This document shows, one piece after another, positions 1 to 8,997 of a DNA stretch of 64,000 nt (positions are counted from its first letter, which is position 1; every line of letters starts with the position of its first letter). This DNA is from Flavobacterium sp. (lineage in GTDB: Bacteria; Bacteroidota; Bacteroidia; Flavobacteriales; Flavobacteriaceae). The stretch lies in NCBI GenBank assembly GCA_023251135.1, contig JAHEZJ010000005.1, forward strand, positions 1-64,000, given 5' to 3'. The notes below the pieces were generated by a model, which had not been told where the DNA came from, searched no databases, and was given only the letters and a program-made list of their open reading frames with translations. The translations under genes were made by a program, and so were the position numbers.

Positions 1-1
1 C

Positions 2-862
2 ATTACCGGAATGGATAAATTTCACGGAAGTTATAAATGGACCAAAGAATTGGCACAATCTGTAATTAAAGAAACCGGATTACCCATTAGTTTTTCATTG
101 TCTATTAATAAAACCGTTTCTAAAATAGCCACCGGAGAAGGCAAACCAGTAGGAAATCTTGAAATTCCGGAACAAGGGGTACAGGACTTTTTAAATCCTT
201 TATCCATTCAGAAAATTCCAATGGTTGGAGCGGTTACTTTTCAGCTTTTGTCCAGAATTGGCATTCGTAAAATTCAGACGTTAGCCGAAATGCCTGCCGA
301 AGTTTTACAGCAGATGATTGGTAAAAATGGTCTGGAGCTCTGGAAAAAAGCACACGGAATTGACCACACTCCCGTAGAACCTTACACGGAAAGAAAATCA
401 ATATCTACCGAAACTACTTTTTCTCAGGATACAATCGACATTGCAAAACTGAGAAGAATACTTTTAGGAATGGTCGAAAAACTGGCTTTCCAACTTCGGG
501 CTGAGCAATGGCTCACCTCAACGGTTACGGTTAAAATACGCTACGCCAATTTTGATACCGAAACCAAACAATCTAAAATTGCCTATACCTCAGCAGATCA
601 TATTCTGACCAAAAATGTGACAGAACTCTTTGAAAAAGTCTACCAGCGCCGAATGCGACTTCGCCTGATTGGCATTCGCTTTAGCGGACTCGTACGCGGA
701 ACTTATCAAATTGATCTTTTTGAAGACACCCAGGAAATGTTATCGCTCTACGCCGCTATGGACAAAATGAAAAGCCGTTATGGTTTTGATGCCGTAATGC
801 GTTGTGCGGGAGCTCATTTTAAACCCAATACTAAGGACGAAATTTTAAAACGTATCAAATAA
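2..862 (+). CDS. dinB: Y-family DNA polymerase (DinB/ImuB-like), 3' part
   Basis: C-terminal part of a Y-family translesion DNA polymerase, which copies past damaged template bases. The reading frame is open to the left edge, so the gene begins outside the window; the ATG at 11 is an internal methionine. The first visible residues (ITGMDKFHGS) normally follow directly after the catalytic SIDE motif, so the active-site carboxylates lie upstream and cannot be checked. Visible parts are the end of the palm, a helix-hairpin-helix thumb (VGAVTFQLLSRIGIRKIQTL) and the little-finger domain from about residue 125 of the visible part. The stop is 3 bases before a DnaE-like polymerase gene, as in the imuB-dnaE2 mutagenesis cassettes of other bacteria. 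Whether it is a DinB or an ImuB-type protein cannot be decided without the N-terminus. Confidence 0.9.
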   Translation: MTGMDKFHGSYKWTKELAQSVIKETGLPISFSLSINKTVSKIATGEGKPVGNLEIPEQGVQDFLNPLSIQKIPMVGAVTFQLLSRIGIRKIQTLAEMPAEVLQQMIGKNGLELWKKAHGIDHTPVEPYTERKSISTETTFSQDTIDIAKLRRILLGMVEKLAFQLRAEQWLTSTVTVKIRYANFDTETKQSKIAYTSADHILTKNVTELFEKVYQRRMRLRLIGIRFSGLVRGTYQIDLFEDTQEMLSLYAAMDKMKSRYGFDAVMRCAGAHFKPNTKDEILKRIK

Positions 863-865
863 ATC

Positions 866-3800
866 ATGTATCTCAACTGCCATTCATTCCACTCGCTTCG
901 CTACGGCACAATTCCGCTTAAGGATTTGGTCGGGCATGCCGCTTCTTGTGGTGTAAAAGCAATGGCACTTACAGATATTAATACGATAACCGGAATTTAT
1001 GATTTTATAAAAGCCTGTCAACAAAAAGAAATTAAACCTTTAGTTGGGATAGAATTTCGATGCAACCATCAATTCCGATATATTGGTTTAGCGCAAAATA
1101 CAGAAGGTTTAGGCGAAATGAACCGCTTCTTAACCGATCACAATTTCAGCGGAGCCCCTTTGCCTTTGATTGCACCCGAATTCAAGTCGGTCTTTGTGAT
1201 TTATACGCTGGAAAATGCTCCGGCAATACTTCGCGAAAATGAGTTTATCGGGATTCGCACAGATGAAGTTTCTAAGCTTTTTACGGCTGAATTTAAAAGC
1301 CGAATTGCTAAAATGGTCATTCTTCAACCGATAACTTTTACAAACAAAAGAGAGTTTAACCTACATAAAATTCTGCGGGCGATTGATACCAATACTCTTT
1401 TATCAAAGTTAACGGAATCTGATTATTGCAAAAATTCTGAAAAAATACAGCCTTTAGAAGCGCTGTTACCTTACTATGAGAATTATCCTGAAATTATAGC
1501 CAACACTCAGCAAATAATCGATTCCTGTAATTTTGAATATGATTTTGGAGTTCCAAAAAACAAAAAATTCTATACCCAAAGCCGTCAGGAAGATTTAGAA
1601 AAACTGACTGATTTGGCTTGGAAAGGATTCAAAAACCGTTATGAAGACGAGAATTTGGAAGCCAAAAAACGTGTCGAAAAAGAACTGAAAGTTATTGATG
1701 AATTAGAGTTCAGTGGTTATTTTCTTATCACCTGGGATATTGTACAATACAGCAACAGTCAGGGTTTTATGCATATTGGCCGGGGCAGCGGGGCCAACAG
1801 TATTATTGCCTATTGTCTCGGAATTACAGACATCTGCCCTATCGAACTGGATTTATACTTTGAACGTTTTTTAAACCTCAACCGCAAAACGCCTCCCGAT
1901 TTTGATATTGACTGGAGCTGGAAAGAACGCAACATCATTTTAGAATATATCTTCGATAAATACGGTCGTGATCGTGTCGCTTTCTGTGGCACCAATGTCG
2001 AATTCAAATACCGGTCAATTTTTAGAGAAGTTGGAAAAGTATTTGGTCTTCCGAAAGAAGAACTCGATATGCTGGCCAAAAATCCAATGGCGTTGCACGA
2101 AACCAATTCGATTGTAAAGCTGGTACAGCAATATGGCATGATGCTCGAAAAATACCCCAATCACCGCAGCATGCATGCCTGTGGCATTCTGATTTCTGAA
2201 GAACCTATTACAAATTATACTCCCTTGGAAATGCCTCCAAAAGGTTTTCCTATCGTGCTTTTCGACATGCACATTGCCGAAGAGATTGGTTTTGAGAAAT
2301 TCGATATTTTAAGTCAGCGTGGTATTGGACATATTGACGACAGCGTAAAACTGATCGAAAAAACCGTGGTATAAAAGTGGACATCCGCAATACTTCAATT
2401 TCTAAAGACGAAGCTTTATGCAACATTTATTTGGCTCAGGGTCGCACTATTGGCTGCTTTTATATCGAAAGCCCTGCCATGCGCGGTTTATTACGCCGGC
2501 TGAATTGTGACAATTATAAAATTCTGGTAGCAGCTTCCTCTATCATCCGTCCCGGTGTGGCACAGTCCGGAATGATGAAAGAGTATATTTTTCGTCACAA
2601 TAACCCAAATCAGTTTCAATATTTTCATGATGTTTTTAAGGAACAGCTTGGCGAAACTTACGGCATTATGGTCTATCAGGAAGATGTGATCAAAATCGCT
2701 CAGCACTATGGTGGCCTTCCCGCTGCTGACGGCGATATTCTGCGTCGTGCCATGTCCGGAAAAGGAAGGTCTCTGGAAGCTTTACAGAAAGTAAAAGATA
2801 ACTTTTTTGCCTGTTGTGCCCAAAAAGGACATCCCGAAATGCTGAGTCAGGAAATTTACCGTCAGATTGAATCTTTTGCGGGATATTCTTTTTGCAAAGC
2901 GCATTCGGCTTCTTATGCCGTAGAAAGTTATCAGAGTTTGTTCCTGAAAGTTTATTATCCTGTAGAGTTTATGACTGCAGTAATCAATAATCAGGGCGGA
3001 TTTTACAGAACCGAAGTTTATGTACACGAAGCACGTATGTCAGGCGGCAGCATTCACAACCCGTGTGTGAATAAAAGCGAATATCAGACTACTTTGTATG
3101 GCACAGACATTTATCTTGGCTTTATGCATTTGCAGAGCCTTGAATCTAAAACGGCGCATTTAATTGAGTCGGATCGGGAGAAAAACGGTGCTTTTCTTTC
3201 TTTAGAGGATTTTATCAACAGAATCCCTATTGGTATTGAAAGCATGAAAATTCTAATTTTTATAGATGCTTTTCGTTTTACAGGAAAAACCAAAAATCAG
3301 CTTTTGGTTGTCGCAAGTTTGCTTCTTAATAATTTCAAACCCGAAAACAGAAACCTGAGACTGATGCAGGAACCGGTGAAGGAATACAAGCTTCCTACTC
3401 TGGAACGTTCTTTATATGAAGATGCTTTTGATGAAATTGAACTATTAAGTTTTCCTGTATCCTGCACTGTTTTTGATCTTTTACAAACCAAATACCGCGG
3501 CGATATTATGGGCAAAGATTTAGTAAGCCATCATAAAAAACAAGTTCGCATGCTCGCTTATCTCATTTCCAGAAAACAAGTTCCTACCAAAAAAGGAACG
3601 ATGTATTTTGGCACCTGGATCGATCATGAAGGTACTTATTTTGACACTGCCCATTTTCCGGACAGCCTGACCAACTATCCTTTTCAGGGTGGCGGCTGCT
3701 ATCTTTTGTTAGGAAATGTCGAAGTCGATTATCATTTTCCAACGATTACCATTACCAAGATGGCCAAAATGCCTTTTATTCCGGATCCGCGTTATATGGA

Positions 3801-3918
3801 TGCTAAAGATCAGTTTAAAACACAACGCCAAATTAAGGAAGATGTTAGCCCAACACATCGGGCCCCTTATCCGCAAGGACATGAGATTAATTTGCCCCGG
3901 CACCGAATGAAATTTTAA
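866..3918 (+). pseudogene. dnaE2: DNA polymerase III alpha subunit, DnaE2/ImuC-like, frameshifted
   Basis: Two adjacent frames (866-2374, 502 aa; 2377-3918, 513 aa) together make one C-family replicative-type polymerase of about 1015 aa, close to error-prone DnaE2/ImuC length. The first half has a PHP domain with degenerate metal ligands (N4 and I39 where active PHP domains have His), then the palm with catalytic aspartates in TPPDFDIDW. The second half has the fingers and C-terminal region. The frame breaks at 2358-2363, a run of six A: one extra A restores EKNRGIKVD, the expected DnaE sequence, whereas the given sequence reads EKTVV-stop. It follows the Y-family polymerase by 3 bases, so both probably form one damage-tolerance operon. 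The break may be a sequencing or assembly error, a true mutation, or a slippage site; as written the full protein is not encoded. Confidence 0.85.
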
Positions 3919-3944
3919 AACACATAACCAGTTGAACACAATTT

Positions 3945-4085
3945 TTTAAACACATAGAAACATAGTTTCAAAATAATAACAAAGGCGTTTCACTTGCCGA
4001 AATACACAGAGCAATGTGAAAAAAGGATGATTATCTAAAAAAGGCCTGCTATCTAATTTTCAAACCTATGTCCCTATGTGTTAAA
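3945..4085. repeat. Imperfect inverted repeat in intergenic spacer
   Basis: Left arm 3945-3965 (TTTAAACACATAGAAACATAG) and the reverse complement of the right arm at 4066-4085 differ by one indel and two substitutions, with about 100 bases between. A further related piece (AAACACATAACC) lies at about 3917. The same kind of CTATGT/ACATAG word recurs near 7030. It looks like a dispersed intergenic repeat, not a terminator, since the arms are far apart and no T-run follows. Confidence 0.5.
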
Positions 4086-4125
4086 GTTTTAAACATTAAA
4101 TTAAGTTTGACGTTATATAAATGAG

Positions 4126-5514
4126 ATGAAAAAGCAAGAATATGCCATAGTCGATATTGAAACCACAGGCGGGAATGCCAGTGGCAGCTGCATTACAGAA
4201 ATTGCCATTGTCATTCACGATGGCGAAAAAGTAACAGACCGCTTTGAAACACTTGTAAACCCACAGAAGGAAATACCACTTGCTATTTTTGCCTTAACAG
4301 GAATTAATAACGAAATGGTAGCTAATGCGCCAATCTTCGATGACATTTCAGATAAAGTATTAGAGATGCTTACCGATCGAATCTTTGTGGCTCATAATGT
4401 CAATTTTGATTATTCGTTTGTTCGTCATGAACTTGAACAAGCAGGTCTTAAATGGACCGCCAGAAAGTTGTGTACCGTTCGCGCAGCCCGAAAAATCAGA
4501 CCGGGTTTTCCCTCCTATAGTTTAGGAAAGCTTTGCCATTCGCTCGACATCCCCTTAGAAAACCAGCATCGCGCCGGCGGAGATGCAGATGCTACCGCTA
4601 TATTGTTTTCGCGATTACTCGAATGGGATGAGGAAGGTCATATCGAACAAATGATCAAAAACACGGCACAAGATCAGCGTTTGCCTCCTAACCTTCCTCC
4701 AGAAGATTTTAATCAATTGCCCGAAAAACCGGGTGTCTATTATTTTTATAATGAGGTAAAAAAAGTCATCTACGTGGGAAAAGCGGTTAATATAAAAAAA
4801 CGAGTTGCCTCTCATTTTAGCGGTCACAAAATTAATCCGCAAAGACAACATTTCTTACGCGATATTTATTCCATTTCCTATGAAGTTTGTGGCAACGAGT
4901 TAATGGCGCTGCTGTTAGAATGCACCGAAATCAAGCACCTTTGGCCAACTTACAACAGGGCTTTAAAACGATTTGAACCAAAATTTGGATTGTACGAATA
5001 TGAAGCTCGCAACGGATATAAATATCTGGCTATCGGGAAACTCAATAAATTTCAGCAGTGTATTGAGCATTTCAGTAGTTTACACGAAGCAACAAATATG
5101 CTGCGGGGTTTAGCAGAACGATTTGAAATTGATTATAGATTTTGCAAATATTCAAAACCTGAAGAAGGAGAATCCTTTCAAAATAATGATGTAAAAGACT
5201 TGCCGGAGGTTTCTCTTCACAATGAACAAGTCGACAATGCCATTGATTTTTTATTAAGCAACAGACCCACTTTTGCCATTATAGAAAAAGGAAGAACAGC
5301 ACACGAACGCAGCTGCATTTGGATAGAAAACGGTCATTTTTATGGCATGGGATATATTCCGTTAGATGTTGCGATTACGGATCCTTCAGAAGTAAAAAAT
5401 TATGCCACGCCTTATAAAAGCAATCAATACATTGTGCAATTGATTTTTGCTTATGCAGAGAAAAATCCCCGAAAAGTTTTTTTCAACAAAAATTTGCTAC
5501 AATCAAGGATCTAA
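4126..5514 (+). CDS. DEDDh exonuclease / GIY-YIG nuclease fusion protein
   Basis: Two-domain nuclease of 462 aa. Residues 5-170 form a DnaQ-type 3'-5' exonuclease with the DEDDh residues visible: D10 and E12 in VDIET, an Asp in AHNVNFDYSFV, and His/Asp in HRAGGDADAT. Residues about 197-275 form a GIY-YIG endonuclease domain like that of UvrC and Cho (PGVYYFYN, then VIYVGKA). The remaining 190 residues resemble the region following GIY-YIG in this family and carry no UvrC C-terminal nuclease. The architecture is known in several bacterial groups and is usually assigned to DNA repair. It stands alone downstream of the mutagenesis polymerases and is separated from them by a repeat-bearing spacer. 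The ATG at 4126 sits directly before the first beta strand of the exonuclease. Confidence 0.9.
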   Translation: MKKQEYAIVDIETTGGNASGSCITEIAIVIHDGEKVTDRFETLVNPQKEIPLAIFALTGINNEMVANAPIFDDISDKVLEMLTDRIFVAHNVNFDYSFVRHELEQAGLKWTARKLCTVRAARKIRPGFPSYSLGKLCHSLDIPLENQHRAGGDADATAILFSRLLEWDEEGHIEQMIKNTAQDQRLPPNLPPEDFNQLPEKPGVYYFYNEVKKVIYVGKAVNIKKRVASHFSGHKINPQRQHFLRDIYSISYEVCGNELMALLLECTEIKHLWPTYNRALKRFEPKFGLYEYEARNGYKYLAIGKLNKFQQCIEHFSSLHEATNMLRGLAERFEIDYRFCKYSKPEEGESFQNNDVKDLPEVSLHNEQVDNAIDFLLSNRPTFAIIEKGRTAHERSCIWIENGHFYGMGYIPLDVAITDPSEVKNYATPYKSNQYIVQLIFAYAEKNPRKVFFNKNLLQSRI

Positions 5515-5562
5515 AACGAACCTAATTTTTAAAATAGAGCTATAAACCTAAAGTATTGACTT

Positions 5563-6189
5563 ATGACACTATTTAGCGATACCGAATTATTTGCCACAGG
5601 TTTGGAAGGAAAAAAAATATTTGACCTGCCTGATGCAGAACTTATTTTGATCGATAACTTCTTCAGCAAAGAAGAATCTGATCGTTTTTATGAAAAATTA
5701 CTTCGTCAAACGAAATGGAGAGAATATGAAATGGAAATGTATGATAAAATTGTTACAGCTCCCCGAATGATTTCCTGGTACGAAGACAAAGATAATGTTG
5801 GAGCAGATCAAAATGGTCCCGACTGGACTTATGAATTGTTAAGGATTAGAGGCCGTGTCGAAAGAGAAACCCAACTCGAATTTAATAGTCTGCTGCTTAA
5901 TTTATATCGAGATGGCAATGATGGTGTTTCCTGGCACAGCGACAAAGAACACAACTCCGGACCAAACCCAATTATTGCTTCGGTCACTTTTGGGGAAACC
6001 CGAATGTTCCGATTGCGTCATAAATTCCGAAAAGAAATTCCACAAGTAGAAATTCCGCTGCATCATGGTTCTTTTCTATTAATGTCCGGAACGACCAATA
6101 GTTTTTGGCAACATCAGGTTCCCAAAACTGCTCGTGATGTTTTACCCAGGATCAACCTGACCTTTAGGAGAACCAACCGAAAAAGTTGA
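5563..6189 (+). CDS. AlkB-like 2-oxoglutarate/Fe(II)-dependent dioxygenase
   Basis: Protein of 208 aa of the AlkB family, which removes alkyl groups from DNA or RNA bases by oxidation using Fe(II) and 2-oxoglutarate. The iron ligands are visible as H125 and D127 in SWHSDKEH and H184 in FWQHQV. The co-substrate-binding arginines are R196 and R202 in RINLTFR. Length and layout resemble the ALKBH2/3-like bacterial proteins more than E. coli AlkB, including the N-terminal part with LILIDNFFSKEESDRFYEKL. It lies 48 bases after the exonuclease/GIY-YIG gene on the same strand, so a shared DNA-repair transcript is possible. Confidence 0.9.
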   Translation: MTLFSDTELFATGLEGKKIFDLPDAELILIDNFFSKEESDRFYEKLLRQTKWREYEMEMYDKIVTAPRMISWYEDKDNVGADQNGPDWTYELLRIRGRVERETQLEFNSLLLNLYRDGNDGVSWHSDKEHNSGPNPIIASVTFGETRMFRLRHKFRKEIPQVEIPLHHGSFLLMSGTTNSFWQHQVPKTARDVLPRINLTFRRTNRKS

Positions 6190-6325
6190 TTTTGTAAAAC
6201 TTGTCCTGAAATATAATAACTCAAAGGCGTTATTTCTACTGTAAAATAGTGTAGAAAATTCCTCCTCTAAAAGTTAAAATACTCAGTGTATGAACCTTTT
6301 ATTAGGCAAACCCTATCTTTTTTAC

Positions 6326-6333
6326 TACTTTTG
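6326..6333 (+). promoter_or_regulatory. Bacteroidota -7 promoter box
   Basis: TACTTTTG matches the Bacteroidota -7 consensus TAnnTTTG and ends 29 bases before the start codon of the DUF1810 gene. No clear TTG is seen at the expected -33 distance, so the call rests on the -7 box and its position. Confidence 0.5.
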
Positions 6334-6362
6334 CAACCTTTTTTTACATATACATTACCACA

Positions 6363-6824
6363 ATGGCTTATTCAAACAATGATTTAATGCGTTTTTTAGA
6401 TGCGCAAAACAAACTTTATCTTACTGCCCTTTCTGAAATTAAAAAAGGAAAAAAGGAGACACACTGGATGTGGTTCATTTTTCCTCAAATTAAAGGATTG
6501 GGTAAGAGTGATACTGCAAATTATTATGCCATTAACGATCTAAAAGAAGCAACCGAGTTTTTAGAACACCCTATTTTAGGAAAACATCTTATCGAAATTT
6601 CAGAGCTGTTTTTAACTTTTAAAAGAAAGTCAGCCGATGGAATTTTAGGTGATTTAAATGCGCGTAAATTACGTTCGTCTATGACACTTTTCTCTTTAGT
6701 AGAAAATACAAATCCTGTATTTCAGGAAATCTTAGATGCTTTTTTCTCAGGAGAAACGGATCCTCTTACATTGTCTATTATTAATTCAACTATAGAATCA
6801 TCTGTTGAAGCTGAAATGGCTTAG
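6363..6824 (+). CDS. DUF1810 family protein
   Basis: Protein of 153 aa matching the DUF1810 family over its full length, with the typical signature THWMWFIFPQIKGLG and the later LRSSMTLFSLV. No signal peptide or membrane segment. The biochemical role of the family is not established; some members carry misleading automatic names such as calpastatin. It has its own upstream -7 box and is followed by a strong hairpin terminator, so it is probably monocistronic. Confidence 0.9.
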   Translation: MAYSNNDLMRFLDAQNKLYLTALSEIKKGKKETHWMWFIFPQIKGLGKSDTANYYAINDLKEATEFLEHPILGKHLIEISELFLTFKRKSADGILGDLNARKLRSSMTLFSLVENTNPVFQEILDAFFSGETDPLTLSIINSTIESSVEAEMA

Positions 6825-6863
6825 TTTGCATAAGCCCGCTTTTTTAGATTATTTACATTTAAG

Positions 6864-6909
6864 AAACACTACTCCTTTTGCTTTTGCAGATTAGTAGTGT
6901 TTTTTTTTT
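6864..6909 (+). terminator. Intrinsic terminator after DUF1810 gene
   Basis: Stem AAACACTACT (6864-6873) pairs with AGTAGTGTTT (from 6893), followed by a run of T up to 6909. Confidence 0.85.
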
Positions 6910-6944
6910 AGCCCACCGCTTTTTTTATTCCTCCAAACCGTATA

Positions 6945-6975
6945 CAAAAAATGCCTTGCTAAAAACAAGGCATTT
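6945..6975 (-). terminator. Intrinsic terminator after permease gene
   Basis: Stem AAATGCCTTG (6949-6958) and CAAGGCATTT (6966-6975). Read on the minus strand it is followed by a T-run, so it terminates the permease gene that ends at 7051. Confidence 0.8.
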
Positions 6976-7050
6976 ATATTTTGCAGCAAATTCACAGTTC
7001 TTTGAACCTTTGAACCTTTGCCTCTCTGAACCTATGTAACTCTAATGCTA

Positions 7051-8463
7051 CTATTCTTTCGGTTTCGTCAAGTAATACACTGGAATTCCCGTTAACATAA
7101 TCAAAACTCCCCATCCGCAGGTTGAGAATTTGGTAAGCAACAGCGAAATACAAATGGCAGTTGCAATTACAATGTACAGCATTGGTAAAAATGGGTATCC
7201 AAAGGCTCTATAGGGTCTTTCAGCTTCCGGCATTTTTTTTCTCAAAATGAAAATCCCATAAATGGTTAAAATGTAAAAAATCAATACAATGATAATTACA
7301 AAATCTAACAAATCGCCATACTTTCCTGTCAGACACAAAGCAGAGGCCCAGAAACACTGTGCCCACAAAGCCCAGCCCGGAACACTTGATTCGTTCAAAA
7401 CGGCTGCTTTTTTAAAGAAAAGGCCATCCTTTGCCATGGTATAATATACTCTTGCACCAGCCATAATTAGTCCGTTGTTGCAGGCAAAAGTCGAAATCAT
7501 GATCATGATCGCAATAATCAGCGTACCTATATTACCAAAAATATAATGTGAAGCCACTACCGCTACACGGTCTGATTTGGCTGTAGCAATCTCGTCTAAC
7601 GGAACTACCGCCAAATACATCAAATTGGTCAAAACATAGATAATCGTTACGATAAAAGTTCCTAAAAACAAACTGAAACCTACGTTACGCTTTGGGTTTT
7701 TAATTTCACCCGCAATAAAAGTAACCCCATTCCAGGCATCACTGGAAAATAACGAACCCACCATGGCGGCCGAAATTCCACTAATCAAAGCTGTTCCGCT
7801 AATAGGCAGCCACGAGCCACTTTCTGCATTATAGGTGCGTGTTGCCCAGGCATTAGCGCCCCAATTGGCATCCCAAATCGAAGCTTTTGCGCCTAATGTT
7901 AATCCAAAAACGATTAATCCAAGTAAGGATAAAATTTTGATAATAGTCAGAACGGTTTGCAGAATTTTTCCATTCTTCACCCCGCGGCTATTAATCAGCG
8001 TTAATACCACAATGGTAAAAATCGAAACCAACTGAGCAGCGTTGAGTTTAAAAGCCCCCAGTTCATAAAGTATATTTTCATCACTCAATGGCTCATACAA
8101 ATAAGCGGCAAACTTGGAGAAAGCCACTCCAACCGCAGCAATCGTTCCGGTCTGGATTACAGCAAAAAAACTCCAGCCGTACAAAAAGGCAATTAGTTTA
8201 TTGTAAGCTTCCTTTAGGTACACATATTGTCCTCCGGCTTTTGGAAACATTGCGCTAAGCTCTCCGTAACTCACAGCAGCTATTACCGTAATCAGTCCTG
8301 AAAGGAGCCAAATTAGCGTTAGCCATCCTGCTGAGCCTACTTGTCTGGTGATATCGGCGCTCACGATAAATATTCCTGATCCAATCATAGAACCTACCAC
8401 AAGCATGGTTCCGTCTAATAATCCCAGTTCTCTTTTAAAATCTTCCTGGTCGTTTTCTTGCAT
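7051..8463 (-). CDS. APC-family amino-acid permease, LAT type
   Basis: Inner-membrane transporter of 470 aa with about 12 hydrophobic segments, of the amino acid-polyamine-organocation superfamily. The first helix carries the glycine-rich unwound substrate site (VGSMIGSGIFIVSADI), and SAMFPKAGGQYVYLKEAY is typical of the LAT/SteT subgroup of exchangers. The substrate cannot be told from sequence; Ser/Thr or large neutral amino acids are usual for this group. It stands alone, with its own terminator downstream and a long spacer upstream shared with a divergent histidine kinase gene. Confidence 0.9.
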   Translation of the reverse strand: MQENDQEDFKRELGLLDGTMLVVGSMIGSGIFIVSADITRQVGSAGWLTLIWLLSGLITVIAAVSYGELSAMFPKAGGQYVYLKEAYNKLIAFLYGWSFFAVIQTGTIAAVGVAFSKFAAYLYEPLSDENILYELGAFKLNAAQLVSIFTIVVLTLINSRGVKNGKILQTVLTIIKILSLLGLIVFGLTLGAKASIWDANWGANAWATRTYNAESGSWLPISGTALISGISAAMVGSLFSSDAWNGVTFIAGEIKNPKRNVGFSLFLGTFIVTIIYVLTNLMYLAVVPLDEIATAKSDRVAVVASHYIFGNIGTLIIAIMIMISTFACNNGLIMAGARVYYTMAKDGLFFKKAAVLNESSVPGWALWAQCFWASALCLTGKYGDLLDFVIIIVLIFYILTIYGIFILRKKMPEAERPYRAFGYPFLPMLYIVIATAICISLLLTKFSTCGWGVLIMLTGIPVYYLTKPKE

Positions 8464-8997
8464 AATTTTAGTTTTTTGGTTGGTTAAAGATATACTTTTT
8501 TCTTAAAAATCAAATTCCAAATTCCAAACTCCAAATTCCAACAATCTAATAATCGTTTTATAGACTAGCGGAACCTCGTTTTTAAATCGCATGAAGAATT
8601 GTTAAACAAAACAATAACGTATTTCCGGATATTTTTATTTGTGTTATTTTTCCATTTCTAAGTTAAGTTTTGCGCCATACAATACCCCGTAAGGGACCAA
8701 AATTCGAAAAACAAAAATAAAATACGCTATAACATTAAATTATATAAAAAAACAACGTGAAAAATAAAATTAACAAGAAAAACTAGCTCATTTGTAAAAC
8801 TATATCGTTTTTTTATTAAATTTATAAAGGCGCAAATCAATCTTAGGAAATTAAGTTTTTATTAACAATTGTTTATTTCAAAACCGTTAAAAAACAAAAC
8901 TCTCAGTAACCTGCTTTTTCTCAGAAAGACACCTTCGATCATTAAGTACTCTTACCAGATAAAGAAAAAGCAGTATGAACCTCCAAATCTGAAAATT
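8464..8997. other. Divergent intergenic region
   Basis: Spacer of 534 bases between the permease (minus) and the histidine kinase (plus). It holds a short tandem of AATTCCAA-like words at about 8508-8541 and is otherwise AT-rich. A TTG at 8869 opens a 43-codon in-frame extension of the kinase, judged non-coding because its residues do not resemble a domain or signal sequence. No perfect TAnnTTTG box was found. Confidence 0.5.

Noticed and set aside
2358..2364. Programmed -1 frameshift heptamer AAAAAAC in dnaE2
   Set aside because: The heptamer is not in the phase needed for tandem slippage (X XXY YYZ): codons here are GAA AAA ACC. No supporting hairpin or upstream Shine-Dalgarno was seen, so a lost base is the simpler reading, although simple slippage on AAA is not excluded.
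6990..7040. Repeats of GAACCTTTG words as a regulatory array
   Set aside because: Only three to four loose copies in a convergent spacer after two terminators; more likely intergenic drift or a remnant of the dispersed repeat.
8869..8997. N-terminal extension of the histidine kinase from a TTG codon
   Set aside because: The 43 residues look non-coding and would put an odd polar stretch before the first membrane helix; the ATG at 8998 fits better.
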